Source: Chloroflexota bacterium (GTDB lineage: Bacteria > Chloroflexota > Anaerolineae > Promineifilales > Promineifilaceae). From it: a stretch of DNA of 38,869 nt. This document shows, in pieces, positions 7,512 through 17,212 of the stretch. Positions within the stretch are counted from its first letter, which is position 1, and the number at the start of each line of letters is the position of its first letter. Under the pieces are notes generated by a model that worked only from the letters and a program-made list of their open reading frames with translations, was not told where the DNA came from and did no database searches. Made by a program: the position numbers and the translations under genes. The stretch is taken from positions 1-38,869 of the forward strand of contig JAACFF010000011.1 in the NCBI GenBank assembly GCA_009937635.1, in the 5' to 3' direction.

Positions 7512-9062
7512 TTAGCCTGAGCGAAGTTCGCGCTTGAGAATCTTGCCCGTAGCTGTCATGGGCAATGTGTCGCGTATCTCAATGATGCGTGGATATTTGT
7601 ACGCGGCCATATTCGCTTTACACCAGGCCATTATTTCTGCTTCCGATGTTTCTGCCCCTGCATTAAGAATGACAAAGGCTTTTACCTCTTCACCATGACT
7701 GTCGTGGGGAACGCCGATAACCGCGGCAAGACTGATGTCCGGGTGTGTCATCATCACCTCTTCGATTTCGCGCGGATAGACGTTAAAACCACCACGAATT
7801 ATCATATCCTTGACCCGATCGGTGATGTAGATATAACCATCTTCATCAAAAGTGCCGATATCGCCGGTATGTAGCCAGCCGTCACGTATCGTCGCGGCCG
7901 TTGCCTCTGGTCGTCTGTAGTAGCCTTTCATCACGCAGTGTCCCTTGATAAGGATTTCGCCCATCTCACCTTGTGGCACATCATTGCCCTCGACGTCTAC
8001 AATACGGATGCTCACACCCCAGACGGGCGGTCCAACTGATCCAGGCTTTGCCGGCATATCGACGCGGCTAAAGCTGGCGACGGGACTTGTTTCGGAGAGA
8101 CCATATCCTTCCAGGATTTTAACTGAGAATTTATCGTTGAAGGCTTTCATGACTTCAACGGGCATGGCAGATCCTCCAGAACCAGCTAATCGAAGATTGC
8201 GAGAGATCTTGTCAAGGTCGAACTTATCAGCATCGGGATAGTTGAGCATGGCCCAGTACATGGTCGGAACTCCCATGAAGATGGTGACATCATCGCGTTC
8301 CATGATTCCTAAAGCCGCCTCGGGATCAAAACGGGGCAGGAGTGTCAGCGTCATACCTTTATAAAATCCGGAATTCATTTGGACTGTCTGACCAAACGAG
8401 TGGAATAAGGGCAGGGTGATCAAGGTGACATCATGTTCTGCGGCTGGATACATGCTATCCGCTAGACGTGCGTTCAAGACCATATTGGAATGAGACAATT
8501 CTGCCCCTTTGGGCTGACCTGTCGTGCCACTGGTATAGAGAATGACGGCCGTGTCGCTAGGATCGGTCAGGGCGGTATCAAAGACGGGAGACTGTTGATA
8601 CATAAGCTGGCCCAAGGTTCTAGTTCCTTCAATGGGAGAGGGCGCGGATGGATCCGCGGTCATCATAAAAAAGTGATCGCAACTATCTACTTGCTGGAAA
8701 CCCTCATGTCCAAACTGACCCATGGGCAATTCTGGTGTGCCTTGGAAACAGAAATATGCTTTAGCATCTGAATCTGCCAGATGATAGGTGATTTCACGTG
8801 CTTTAAGCAGGACGTTAAGCGGAACGACAGTGGCGCCCGTTTTGAGAATACCGAAATAGACTATTGGGAAATAGGGGAGGTTGGGACAGGATAAGGCCAC
8901 GTTGTCCCCTCGTCCAATGCCTAAAGCAGTAAGCCCATTGGCAACCTGGTTGGCTGCACCGTTTACCTGGGCATAATTGAATTTCATCTCGTTGAACACG
9001 ACGGCAATTCGATCAGGTACTTCACGGGCGGTGTCTTCAAGTAAGACAGCTAGATTTAACAT
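7512..9062 (-). CDS. Acyl-CoA ligase (AMP-forming; long-chain fatty acid type)
   Basis: A 516-residue member of the ANL adenylate-forming superfamily. The phosphate-binding loop is ILYTSGTTGQPKGAELSH, the A5 motif is GYGLSETSPV, the A7 motif is GWLHTGDIGTFDEDGY, the hinge is DRVKDMIIRGGFNVYP, and the catalytic Lys is in TGKILKREL near the C-terminus. The family joins a carboxylate to CoA through an acyl-AMP intermediate. Overall pattern and length fit FadD-type medium/long-chain ligases, but chain length cannot be read from sequence. AAGGAGAA precedes the ATG. It is monocistronic, convergent with the hydrolase and divergent from the PhoB-type gene. Confidence 0.92.
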   Translation of the reverse strand: MLNLAVLLEDTAREVPDRIAVVFNEMKFNYAQVNGAANQVANGLTALGIGRGDNVALSCPNLPYFPIVYFGILKTGATVVPLNVLLKAREITYHLADSDAKAYFCFQGTPELPMGQFGHEGFQQVDSCDHFFMMTADPSAPSPIEGTRTLGQLMYQQSPVFDTALTDPSDTAVILYTSGTTGQPKGAELSHSNMVLNARLADSMYPAAEHDVTLITLPLFHSFGQTVQMNSGFYKGMTLTLLPRFDPEAALGIMERDDVTIFMGVPTMYWAMLNYPDADKFDLDKISRNLRLAGSGGSAMPVEVMKAFNDKFSVKILEGYGLSETSPVASFSRVDMPAKPGSVGPPVWGVSIRIVDVEGNDVPQGEMGEILIKGHCVMKGYYRRPEATAATIRDGWLHTGDIGTFDEDGYIYITDRVKDMIIRGGFNVYPREIEEVMMTHPDISLAAVIGVPHDSHGEEVKAFVILNAGAETSEAEIMAWCKANMAAYKYPRIIEIRDTLPMTATGKILKRELRSG

Positions 9063-9124
9063 ACATTTCTCCTTGTGTTTTCGCCGACCGGCGGCTTAGG
9101 AAATAGAAACTGCGCTGACAACGT

Positions 9125-9152
9125 ATTATAGCACAAAAAACAGTTGTGTCTA
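9125..9152 (-). promoter_or_regulatory. Promoter of the acyl-CoA ligase gene
   Basis: Read on the minus strand, TAGACA (9152-9147) and TATAAT (9130-9125) are separated by 16 bp, upstream of the ligase start at 9062. The match is good at both hexamers. The 172-bp divergent gap also has to hold the promoter of the response regulator, for which no clear site was seen. Confidence 0.6.
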
Positions 9153-9267
9153 GTACTTTTCGTGAAGATATAAACTTGAACCGGTATCGGATTGCCAATG
9201 AGGACGTTGCAACATCTCATTACTGTCCGCTAAAATGGTTATGACGAACTCTACGCGAGGGAAAATA

Positions 9268-9990
9268 GTGTATAAGATACTTGTTGTCGAAGACGATGCA
9301 ACATTGCTGGAAATGTTGAAATACAATTTGACGCGTCAGGAATATGAAGTTTTGACAGCGGAAGACGGCCGAACTGGTTTACAGTTGGCTCGAGATGACA
9401 GGCCTGATTTAATAATCCTGGATGTGATGCTGCCTATCATGGATGGATTCGAGGTGTGCCGCATACTGCGCAAAGAGATGAGTGTCCCGGTATTGATGCT
9501 CACAGCTCGGACAGAGGAGATTGATAAGATCGTGGGCCTAGAGATGGGGGCTGACGATTACATCACGAAACCGTTCAGTATGCGGGAATTATTGGCCCGG
9601 GTTAGAGCCCATTTGCGGCGGGTGGAGATGATTCGAGAAGACGTAACGGCGGAAAGAAATGGGAACAGTTCTCCTCAGATCAAGGGCGTGTCTACTTTGA
9701 ATTTCGGAAACTTAACGATTGACGAGAATAGTCACGAGGTCAGAATCGATGGGAGCCCCATCAGGTTAAAGCCAAAGGAATTTGAGTTAATACTATTTCT
9801 GGCGCGTAACAAGGGATTTGCTTTGTCTAGGACACTGATTCTGGAAAGAGTATGGGGGTGGACTTATGATGGCAACAGCCGCACCGTGGACGTCCATGTG
9901 CGTTGGTTGCGGGAGAAGATCGAAGCGGACTCACATAATGCAACACGAATTGTCACTGTGCGCGGCGTCGGATATCGATTTGATGGATGA
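9268..9990 (+). CDS. phoB: PhoB/OmpR-family response regulator
   Basis: The receiver domain (about 1-118) has the acidic pair at D9/D10, the phosphoacceptor Asp52 in [13 protein letters not shown], the switch Thr in LMLTAR and the Lys in [10 protein letters not shown]. The winged-helix DNA-binding domain (about 145-240) reads [19 protein letters not shown] and ends in [15 protein letters not shown] and [12 protein letters not shown] 9268 gives the normal family N-terminus ([10 protein letters not shown]) and follows GAGGGAAAA. ATG at 9235 or 9241 would add about 10 residues without a ribosome site. The phoR-type kinase and the pst operon directly downstream support a phosphate-limitation role. 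Confidence 0.9.
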   Translation: MYKILVVEDDATLLEMLKYNLTRQEYEVLTAEDGRTGLQLARDDRPDLIILDVMLPIMDGFEVCRILRKEMSVPVLMLTARTEEIDKIVGLEMGADDYITKPFSMRELLARVRAHLRRVEMIREDVTAERNGNSSPQIKGVSTLNFGNLTIDENSHEVRIDGSPIRLKPKEFELILFLARNKGFALSRTLILERVWGWTYDGNSRTVDVHVRWLREKIEADSHNATRIVTVRGVGYRFDG

Positions 9991-10057
9991 GAACATTGGA
10001 TAACGAAGTGTAGCGATCTTCTTAGCTTGTTTCAGAACAGTGATCCGGTAAACGCAA

Positions 10058-11482
10058 ATGATACATCGTAATAGCCGGCGTCAAATCATAATCTATGCTT
10101 TGGTAATCGCCGTCGTCATGCTTGGCCTCGGTTCTTATTTGGTTCGGCCTGCCTGCCAAAATAATGGTTCCTGCATTTCTTTGGGTGTATTGGGCGCAGC
10201 CATCTTAGAAATTGTGTTGATCACCAGCTTTTCTTTCGTCAATGCTAGACGCCGGTCAAACTCTATTCGCGAAATGAGCGAGATGGCCAATCAGATTTCT
10301 GAAGGAGATGTTAACGTTCGTGTTTTGCCCCATTCGAGAGATGAAATTGGGGAACTGGCACGTGTTATCAACCAGATAACTGATAGCCTCCGAGATCGAA
10401 TTGGAGATCTGGCGGAGGAAAATCGGCAGCTGGATATCGTCCTAGACAATATGGCAGACGGGGTGTTGATCGCCAACGACATGGGCCGCATTCAATTTAT
10501 CAATACAGCCGCGGCGAAAATGCTCGTCAGTAGTGAAACTCAAGCGTTGGGTCGTTCCTTTGCGGAAGTCGCTCGTCACCATCAACTGATTGATCTCTGG
10601 CAGATTTGTCGCGATGAGGGGAGGGTAGCGGTGGCTGCGGTGGAAATCGGCCGTGGACTCTTTCTTCAAGCATATGTGACGCCGTTTCAGGAGGAAGGAA
10701 AACTCGGTTACCTGGTCATTCTTCAGGATTTAACCAAGGTCAGGTTCCTGCAAACGGTTCGTCGGGATTTCGTCAGTAACATCTCCCACGAATTGCGAAC
10801 GCCGTTGGCTTCCTTGCGGGCAGTTGTGGAGACCTTGCAGGATGGCGCCCTGGAAGAACCCACGGTTGCGCATCGTTTTCTTGATAGGGCCGAACGTGAG
10901 CTAGATACGCTGACTCAAATGGTGGAAGAGTTGCTGGAATTGTCCAGAATAGAATCCGGTGAAGTTCCGCTGAGATTGGAACCAACAGTTGTCAGCGAGC
11001 TGATTTTCGATGCGTTGGACCGGCTACGACCGCAGGCGGAAAGAGAGCGTATTGAAGTCAAAGTCCAGATTGCGGATGACGTGCCACTTGTGTCAGCTGA
11101 TTCTGAACGCATGAGGCGGGTCGTCGCCAATCTCTTGCACAATGCTATTAAATTCACGCCCGAACGAGGCAATATACAAATCGCAGCGCGTCTAAACGAC
11201 GGCGTAAAGCCAGATGCCGAAGTTATATTTTCGGTCAGGGATAATGGCACAGGTATTGCCGTCGACGATTTGCCGCGAATATTCGAGCGTTTCTATAAAT
11301 CTGATCGTGCTCGAACCCGAGGTCAGGGTGGAACCGGTCTTGGACTAGCCATTGCCCGCCATTTGGTCGAAGCTCATGGCGGGCGTATCTGGGCTAAAAG
11401 TAAAGAAGGTAAGGGCAGCACTTTTTTCTTTACGTTACCGGTGAGCCAACGGCCTGTTAACAAAACCTTAACCAACCCTTAG
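10058..11482 (+). CDS. phoR: PhoR-type sensor histidine kinase
   Basis: 474 residues, with two N-terminal membrane helices (about 9-28 and 41-65) separated by a very short external loop, as expected of a kinase that senses through the transporter and not by a periplasmic domain. A HAMP linker (about 66-118), a PAS domain (about 120-225), the HisKA box DFVSNISHELRTPLASL with His244, and the ATPase N, G1 and G2 boxes (NLLHNAIKF, DNGTGI, GTGLGLAIARHLVEAHGG) follow in order. It is 67 bp downstream of the response regulator. Its last codons overlap the Pho box that precedes pstS. Confidence 0.9.
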   Translation: MIHRNSRRQIIIYALVIAVVMLGLGSYLVRPACQNNGSCISLGVLGAAILEIVLITSFSFVNARRRSNSIREMSEMANQISEGDVNVRVLPHSRDEIGELARVINQITDSLRDRIGDLAEENRQLDIVLDNMADGVLIANDMGRIQFINTAAAKMLVSSETQALGRSFAEVARHHQLIDLWQICRDEGRVAVAAVEIGRGLFLQAYVTPFQEEGKLGYLVILQDLTKVRFLQTVRRDFVSNISHELRTPLASLRAVVETLQDGALEEPTVAHRFLDRAERELDTLTQMVEELLELSRIESGEVPLRLEPTVVSELIFDALDRLRPQAERERIEVKVQIADDVPLVSADSERMRRVVANLLHNAIKFTPERGNIQIAARLNDGVKPDAEVIFSVRDNGTGIAVDDLPRIFERFYKSDRARTRGQGGTGLGLAIARHLVEAHGGRIWAKSKEGKGSTFFFTLPVSQRPVNKTLTNP

Positions 11483-11500
11483 CCAGATGTTAACCGAAAT
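11457..11500 (+). promoter_or_regulatory. Pho box: four 11-bp direct repeats upstream of pstS
   Basis: TTAAC occurs at 11457, 11468 and 11490, and the variant TTAGC at 11479. The starts are exactly 11 bp apart, so all four lie on one face of the helix. Repeats of 11 bp are the known layout of PhoB/PhoP binding sites, and TTAAC-type half-sites are typical of Gram-positive-like PhoP. The array overlaps the phoR stop codon. An extended -10-like element TGTTATCCT follows at 11524-11532 and there is no good -35, consistent with activator-dependent transcription of pstS. Confidence 0.8.
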
Positions 11501-11670
11501 CTGCTGACACGAAAATCGCCACGTGTTATCCTCCTATTTGTGAAAAAGAGCACAGTTCAATCTTTTAGCCAGTAGCCGTATTGAGAGCCAGAAAAACAGA
11601 ATCTCAACATGCCGGCAGTACCTAGGGACTGTGCCGCACCAATAAACCAATTTCCTTTAGGAGGATAATA

Positions 11671-12771
11671 ATGCGTCTTAAAGTCGTAGTTTTGTTAATT
11701 CTGCTAGTATCTCTTGTGGCAGCGTGTGGTGGTCAAGAAACATCCCAGGCGCCTTCCCAAGCGCCGGCTATTGTGGGTGCCGCCGAGATTGGCTCAACAA
11801 CATCTGAAGAAGATGCCTCAGTGGAGGAGGTAGACGTTGCGGAAGAGGAAGCGGTAACAGAAGCGGAATCTCCAATAGAAGAAGAACCAGCAGTGGATGA
11901 AATGACCGGTATGCCTATGCCCGATCCGTTGGCTGTTAGCGGAAACGTCGTATCAGCGGGTAGTTCGACGGTCTTTCCATTAGCGGAACGTATGGCCGAA
12001 AGATACCAAAGTGAAGGATTTGGTGGAGATATCACTATTGACAGTATCGGCAGTGGTGCAGGGTTTGAGCGCTTCTGTGTGGCTGGGGAGATAGACGTTT
12101 CGAATGCTAGTCGCCCAATAAAGGATTCGGAGGTTGCGTCATGTAATGGAATCGGCCGGACGCCGATCGAATTTCGAGTCGGTACGGATGCGTTGGCGGT
12201 GGTTGTAAGTATAGAGAACGATTTTCTGCAGGAAGCGACGCTGGAAGAATTGGGGCAGATCTTTGGATCAGCAGAGAGCTGGTCAGATGTGCGGCCAGAG
12301 TGGCCGGCGGAATCGATTCAGCGGTTCATCCCAGGAACCGACAGCGGTACTTTTGACTACTTCACGGAAGAAGTATTTGACGAAGATCCTGAGCCACAAT
12401 TAACATCGTCAAACTTACAACAGAGCGAAGATGACAATGTGCTGGTGCAAGGTGTGGCGGGCAGCCAGTATGCCATCGGATACTTCGGATATGCATATGC
12501 GGCTGAGAACACGGACATCGTCATGCCAATCGCAGTGGAAGGAGTGGAAGCGACGGCTGAAGCGGTAGATGCTAACGAGTATCCATTGGCCCGACCACTG
12601 TTTATCTACAGTGATGCGACTGTGATGCAGGATAAGGCGCAAGTAGCGGACTACATCAACTTCTTCCTGACCTATGTTAATGATGAGGTTGTGGATATAG
12701 GTTACTTTCCGGCAAGCGTTGAGGCGTTGGATGAATCACGTATGAAATGGCTTGAGGCCATGGGCAACTAA
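11671..12771 (+). CDS. pstS: Phosphate ABC transporter substrate-binding lipoprotein
   Basis: A signal peptide ends in the lipobox LVAAC, giving a lipid-anchored protein. A very acidic Glu-rich linker (about 45-80) precedes the binding domain (about 88-366). Phosphate-site segments are present: AGSSTVFPL, DSIGSGAGFERFC, DVSNASRPI and PGTDSGTFDYF (T223-T227). The last third (254-366) contains QYAIGYFGYAYA and DIGYFPAS. Two Cys residues (in ERFC and ASCNG) may form a disulfide. AGGAGG stands a few bases before ATG. It is the first gene after the Pho box, in order pstS-pstC-pstA-pstB-phoU. The next permease gene, pstA, contains a second copy of this domain with its halves swapped. Confidence 0.93.
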   Translation: MRLKVVVLLILLVSLVAACGGQETSQAPSQAPAIVGAAEIGSTTSEEDASVEEVDVAEEEAVTEAESPIEEEPAVDEMTGMPMPDPLAVSGNVVSAGSSTVFPLAERMAERYQSEGFGGDITIDSIGSGAGFERFCVAGEIDVSNASRPIKDSEVASCNGIGRTPIEFRVGTDALAVVVSIENDFLQEATLEELGQIFGSAESWSDVRPEWPAESIQRFIPGTDSGTFDYFTEEVFDEDPEPQLTSSNLQQSEDDNVLVQGVAGSQYAIGYFGYAYAAENTDIVMPIAVEGVEATAEAVDANEYPLARPLFIYSDATVMQDKAQVADYINFFLTYVNDEVVDIGYFPASVEALDESRMKWLEAMGN

Positions 12772-12793
12772 GCCTCTTTAGTGGTACTCAGTT

Positions 12794-12826
12794 GTCCTAC
12801 GACAAGCGCCAAGCCATTCGTAGGAC
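12794..12826 (+). other. Intercistronic hairpin between pstS and pstC
   Basis: GTCCTACGA (12794-12802) and TCGTAGGAC (12818-12826) form a perfect 9-bp stem with a 15-nt loop, 20 bp after the pstS stop. No T run follows, so it is not a standard terminator. It may stabilise the pstS part of the message or attenuate transcription, keeping binding protein in excess over the permease. That role is inferred from comparable transport operons. Confidence 0.5.
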
Positions 12827-12937
12827 GGCATACCTGAAAAGCGGCGATGGGATCGATGTAGATCTTTAAATGAAGGGAAACATTTTAGTATCCCCCATAG
12901 TTCTATGAGAAACAAGGAGAATTGGAGGTAAATCCCT

Positions 12938-13885
12938 ATGGCGGAATCAGCTCTGCCAACTGTTGAGATACAGGCTAGCATGGATCAGAAGTTGTCCAAG
13001 CATCTGCGGATTGGCGAGACTATTATCGAAGGGTCATTGTTGCTGTCTGGGTTGATATCCATCGCAGTAACGATCGGCATTGTTTTTGTGTTATTGCGGG
13101 ATGCCCTCCAGTTTTTTGCCCTTGACGAGGTCAAGTTGGTTGAGTTTTTCACGGGCACGGTCTGGCAACCGCAAATCGGTCGATTTGGGGTTTTGCCGCT
13201 TCTTTCGGCAACTTTAATGGTTAGTCTAATCGGCATGTTTGTAGCGCTACCACTTGGGCTGGCGACTGCAATTTATCTAAGCGAATATGCTTCAGTTCGC
13301 GCCCGCAACACGATCAAGCCTATCCTGGAGGTCTTAGCGGGCATTCCTACCGTGGTCTATGGTTACTTTGCCCTGACCTTTATGACGCCATTTCTGCGGA
13401 GTATTTTTGGCAGAGACACTGTGCAGATATATAACGTTGCTTCTGCCGGTATAGTAGTTGGCATTTTGATCATCCCCTTGGTGGCTTCGTTGAGCGAAGA
13501 TGCCTTGCACGCGGTTCCTGGATCGCTAAGACAAGCTGCTTATGGGCTCGGGGCCACGAAGCTGGAAACTTCCCTGCGCGTCGTGGTACCGGCCGCGTTG
13601 TCCGGAATTACCGCGGCCTTCGTCGTGTCGATTTCTCGCGCTGTGGGTGAAACTATGATCGTAGCAATCGCCGCCGGTGCCGGCCCAAAGCTCACGTTTA
13701 ACCCTTTAGAAGCCGCGGAAACGATGACTGGTTATATGGTGCGCATCAGTGGGGGCGACTTGAGTTATGATTCGGTTGATTATCAGAGCATTTTTGCCAT
13801 TGGCCTTGTGGTATTCATGATGACTATGGTGCTCAATATCTTCAGTCAGCGAATCGTGCGACGTTTCCGGGAAGCATACGAATGA
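12938..13885 (+). CDS. pstC: Phosphate ABC transporter permease PstC
   Basis: 315 residues with about six membrane helices. The ABC-permease coupling region is the EAA-like stretch [21 protein letters not shown], followed by [15 protein letters not shown], which is typical of PstC. The segment [20 protein letters not shown] is the usual lead-in. A GGAGG site precedes ATG 12938. The stop overlaps the start of pstA by four bases (ATGA), indicating translational coupling. Confidence 0.92.
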   Translation: MAESALPTVEIQASMDQKLSKHLRIGETIIEGSLLLSGLISIAVTIGIVFVLLRDALQFFALDEVKLVEFFTGTVWQPQIGRFGVLPLLSATLMVSLIGMFVALPLGLATAIYLSEYASVRARNTIKPILEVLAGIPTVVYGYFALTFMTPFLRSIFGRDTVQIYNVASAGIVVGILIIPLVASLSEDALHAVPGSLRQAAYGLGATKLETSLRVVVPAALSGITAAFVVSISRAVGETMIVAIAAGAGPKLTFNPLEAAETMTGYMVRISGGDLSYDSVDYQSIFAIGLVVFMMTMVLNIFSQRIVRRFREAYE

Positions 13886-16125
13886 TTGATAGTGAGTATA
13901 TTCGCAGGCAAGTTGAAGAAGATAACCCCTACCCACGAGGGGAAGAAATGCAGGCGCAAATTGGAGGGCGTCGGCGAAGGGGAACCGCCTGGCGTTGGCT
14001 GTTCCTGGTAGCAACGGTGCTGGCCATTATTGTATTGATGGTGCTTCTTCTTACGATTATCAACCAAACGTTTGGTCTGGTAGCTGAGCAGGTCGAAATT
14101 CCGGAAGAGACTTTGGTGACAAACTACAATAAGGAACGTTTATTAAGTGCCAGCAATATCGTTGAATCGAGTGAGGACGACCAGTCGCTGGCCGAAGGCA
14201 TAGGCGCCGATCCCCTTGGAACGGGTTTCTTTGGGTTCGCTTTTTATGAAAGGAACCGCTCCAGCCTAAAAGCTCTCTCTTTTGATGGAGTAGCGCCAAC
14301 TTTGGAAAACGTTCAGAATGAGAGTTATCCGGCTGTCCGCCCATTGTACATTTACAGCTCACAGACTGTCATTGAAGAGAAACCAGAAGCTGCGGCATTC
14401 TTGGGATATTACTTGCAGCACCTAGACGAAGTCGTTGGCGAAGCTGGTTACTTTCCAGCAGACTCGGAACTCCTTATTGCCCAAGAACAGGCAATTGCAG
14501 CGGCTATGGGTATTGAAGGTTTGCCGGAGATTGATCCAAGTGAATACTCTGGTTCAATAGCGATTACCGGTAGTTCAACAGTGTACCCAATCAGCTTGGC
14601 CATGGCTGAGCGATTTAAGGCAGATGGCTTTGATGGCGTGGTCAAAGTTAGCAGCAGCGGTACGGGCGGGGGATTTGATGCTTTTTGTAGCGGCAATGAT
14701 GAATTTGACATCGTCAACGCCAGCCGAGTGATAGAGACGTTGGAATTCGAAACGTGTAGCGCCAATAATCTGGATCTGGCTGAATTCCGGATCGGAACGG
14801 ATGCTGTTGTGGCGGTCGTCAGTGGCATGAATGATTTTGCTGCCGATATTAACCGAGAGCAGATGGAGCAGTTGTTCACGTTGGGGGTTACTTGGGCTGA
14901 TATTGATCCAGATTGGCCTGCAGAAGAAATTGCCCGTTACATCCCTTCAACAGATAGCGGCACGATGGACTTCTTCGTCCGCAATGTCTTTGACGAACAA
15001 TCTTTGCAAGATATGTCCTATGATGGTTTGGTGTCTACATTTGTCGGCAACATTAGTGCTGGACGTTGCCGGGCCTTAGAAAGAGAGCAGAAATTTTATG
15101 AAAATTTCCTGATTTGCGACGATCCTGACGCTTATGTCAAAGCTTGCGCCAGCGAAAATCCGCCTATGGGCTGCACTTCCGCACCACGAACGCCACAAGA
15201 TGTCGAGATGCTAATCCAGTCCGAGGTTATCAAGCCGCGAATTCTGAAGTCCTGGTTCCTCTATCCTTCTCTTTTTGAGCGCGAGGCAATAGCCTTGGAG
15301 GCAAGCCAAGATTACCCAAATGCTGAAGTCAAATATAGGTCCTGGCTATCATGGGACTTTATCTCGAGCCCTCAATCGAGTACCCCAGAACTGGCTGGCG
15401 TACGTACCGCGATTCTAGGTTCGTTATGGGTCGTGTTGATTTCAATCATGCTCGCGTTCCCGCTCGGTGTCGCTGCAGCTATTTATCTAGAGGAATATGC
15501 CAGCCCGGAAAAGTGGCATAATCGCGTCATCCAGACCAACATTAATAACCTAGCTGGCGTCCCATCCATCATTTACGGGATGCTTGGTCTTGCCGTATTT
15601 GTACGGATTCTTGAGCCACTTACCAGTGGCGCCATCTTTGGCCTGGTAGAAGCAGGTACCACGGCAAACGGGCGAACAGTTCTGGCCGCCGGTTTGACCC
15701 TTGGACTCCTTGGTTTGCCAATCGTCATCATTGCTGCCCAAGAAGCGGTTAAAGCTGTTCCTCCTTCACTAAGGGAGGCCAGTATGGGATTGGGAGCAAC
15801 AAAGTGGCAAACTATTTGGCATCACGTGTTACCTAATGCGTTATCAGGCATTCTTACGGGCACCATCTTGACTATGTCTCGGGTCATTGGTGAAACCGCA
15901 CCTCTGGTAGTTGTAGGTGCATCAACCTTTATTACTACTGATCCAACCAGCCCTTTTGCCAAATTTACGTCGCTCCCGGCCCAGATATTCCAGTGGACGA
16001 CCCGACCACAGGATACGTTCCGCAATATTGCTGGTGCGGCAATTATTGCTCTCCTAATTCTGCTGTTGTTACTGAATACAGCGGCAATAATCTTACGAAA
16101 TCGGTTCAGCAAACAGTTGACCTAA
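13882..16125 (+). CDS. pstA: PstA permease with an inserted, order-swapped PstS-like domain
   Basis: At 747 residues this is more than twice a standard PstA (about 280-300). One membrane helix (about 36-61) is followed by a large extracytoplasmic region. Residues 86-208 match the last third of the window's own Pst[21 protein letters not shown] and EAGYFPAD correspond to GYFGYAYAA, YPLARPLFIYS and DIGYFPAS. Residues 222-390 match the PstS first part: [32 protein letters not shown] and [11 protein letters not shown]. The order is therefore C-part then N-part, a circular permutation. A Cys-bearing linker and the long-loop PstA segment [19 protein letters not shown] follow. The permease core is at 505-745 (EAA-like [21 protein letters not shown]). 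The frame is continuous and coupled to pstC by a 4-bp overlap. Confidence 0.9.
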   Translation: MIDSEYIRRQVEEDNPYPRGEEMQAQIGGRRRRGTAWRWLFLVATVLAIIVLMVLLLTIINQTFGLVAEQVEIPEETLVTNYNKERLLSASNIVESSEDDQSLAEGIGADPLGTGFFGFAFYERNRSSLKALSFDGVAPTLENVQNESYPAVRPLYIYSSQTVIEEKPEAAAFLGYYLQHLDEVVGEAGYFPADSELLIAQEQAIAAAMGIEGLPEIDPSEYSGSIAITGSSTVYPISLAMAERFKADGFDGVVKVSSSGTGGGFDAFCSGNDEFDIVNASRVIETLEFETCSANNLDLAEFRIGTDAVVAVVSGMNDFAADINREQMEQLFTLGVTWADIDPDWPAEEIARYIPSTDSGTMDFFVRNVFDEQSLQDMSYDGLVSTFVGNISAGRCRALEREQKFYENFLICDDPDAYVKACASENPPMGCTSAPRTPQDVEMLIQSEVIKPRILKSWFLYPSLFEREAIALEASQDYPNAEVKYRSWLSWDFISSPQSSTPELAGVRTAILGSLWVVLISIMLAFPLGVAAAIYLEEYASPEKWHNRVIQTNINNLAGVPSIIYGMLGLAVFVRILEPLTSGAIFGLVEAGTTANGRTVLAAGLTLGLLGLPIVIIAAQEAVKAVPPSLREASMGLGATKWQTIWHHVLPNALSGILTGTILTMSRVIGETAPLVVVGASTFITTDPTSPFAKFTSLPAQIFQWTTRPQDTFRNIAGAAIIALLILLLLLNTAAIILRNRFSKQLT

Positions 16126-17084
16126 TGGAAAGTGACAAGATGTTGGATACAGACCGTGTACGTAACGGGCAAGAAGCCCTCGAAATCAAATACCCTTTGG
16201 AAGGCGACGATATGACCAATATGAGCCCAACAGTAGACAGCCAGCCCACGCCGGTCGTCACAGATCAGCCGGTACGTGGCAAAGAATTGGAAAGCGGACC
16301 TTCATCCAACGGCCAATACGCTATCGAAGCCAGCAACCTCAATGTGTATTATGGTGATTTTAGGGCGATCAAGGATATCAATCTTCGCGTGGAGGCCCAA
16401 AAAATCACGGCATTAATCGGCCCTTCCGGTTGTGGAAAGAGTACTGTTTTGCGCTCATTTAATCGCATGAATGACTTAATTCCTATCGCAAGAGCTGAGG
16501 GCGAGATCCTATTCCACGGAAAGAACATTAATGATGACGATGTGGATCCGGTAGAAGTTAGAAGGCGAATTGGTATGGTTTTTCAAAAGCCGAACCCTTT
16601 TCCGAAGAGCATCTATGACAATGTGGCTTGGGGCGCTAAGATCAACGGATTTAAGGGCAGCAAGCAGGAAATGGATGACTTGGTTGAACAATCGCTGCTA
16701 CAAGCGGCTATTTGGGATGAAGTTAAAGATAAGCTCTCTCAAAGTGGTTTATCGCTATCAGGTGGGCAACAGCAACGTTTATGTATTGCGCGCACCATCG
16801 CTGTCAGGCCAGAGATAATCTTAATGGATGAGCCAGCTTCGGCACTGGACCCGATCTCAACGCTGCGAATCGAAGAACTGATTCAGAAGCTCAAAGAAAG
16901 ATACACAATTGTGATCGTAACGCACAATATGCAGCAAGCTGCAAGGGCATCGGACTATACTGCCTTTTTCAATATGGGCAGCGATCGGGCCGGCTATCTT
17001 GTTGAGTATGATGAAACAGAAACTTTGTTTACCAGCCCCACAAATGAGATGACTGAACAATACATCACCGGTCGATTTGGCTAA
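16125..17084 (+). CDS. pstB: Phosphate ABC transporter ATPase PstB
   Basis: The ATPase carries Walker [21 protein letters not shown], the Q-loop [16 protein letters not shown] (a PstB hallmark), the signature [16 protein letters not shown], Walker [14 protein letters not shown] and the H-loop [16 protein letters not shown] 16125 overlaps the pstA stop as TAATG, which supports it over the longer open frame. This gives 319 residues with an N-terminal extension of about 60 residues of low complexity. Internal ATGs at 16143 and 16212 are alternatives. It powers PstCA. Confidence 0.93.
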   Translation: MESDKMLDTDRVRNGQEALEIKYPLEGDDMTNMSPTVDSQPTPVVTDQPVRGKELESGPSSNGQYAIEASNLNVYYGDFRAIKDINLRVEAQKITALIGPSGCGKSTVLRSFNRMNDLIPIARAEGEILFHGKNINDDDVDPVEVRRRIGMVFQKPNPFPKSIYDNVAWGAKINGFKGSKQEMDDLVEQSLLQAAIWDEVKDKLSQSGLSLSGGQQQRLCIARTIAVRPEIILMDEPASALDPISTLRIEELIQKLKERYTIVIVTHNMQQAARASDYTAFFNMGSDRAGYLVEYDETETLFTSPTNEMTEQYITGRFG

Positions 17085-17212
17085 CTATTGGCTAGATCGA
17101 TCTGGTGCGGACTGAACTTACGATTCAGATGTTGCTGAGATAACAAGCCTGGCTAGCAACCTACGAACTATGTACCATTTGAATTAGTCTCCTGCGGAGG
17201 GGAAATTACAGT

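Noticed and set aside
13882-16125. Sequencing or assembly chimera as the origin of the long pstA
   Set aside because: The frame is continuous, start and stop overlap both neighbours in the normal operon way, and the inserted domain is diverged from the upstream pstS rather than copied, so an artefact is unlikely.
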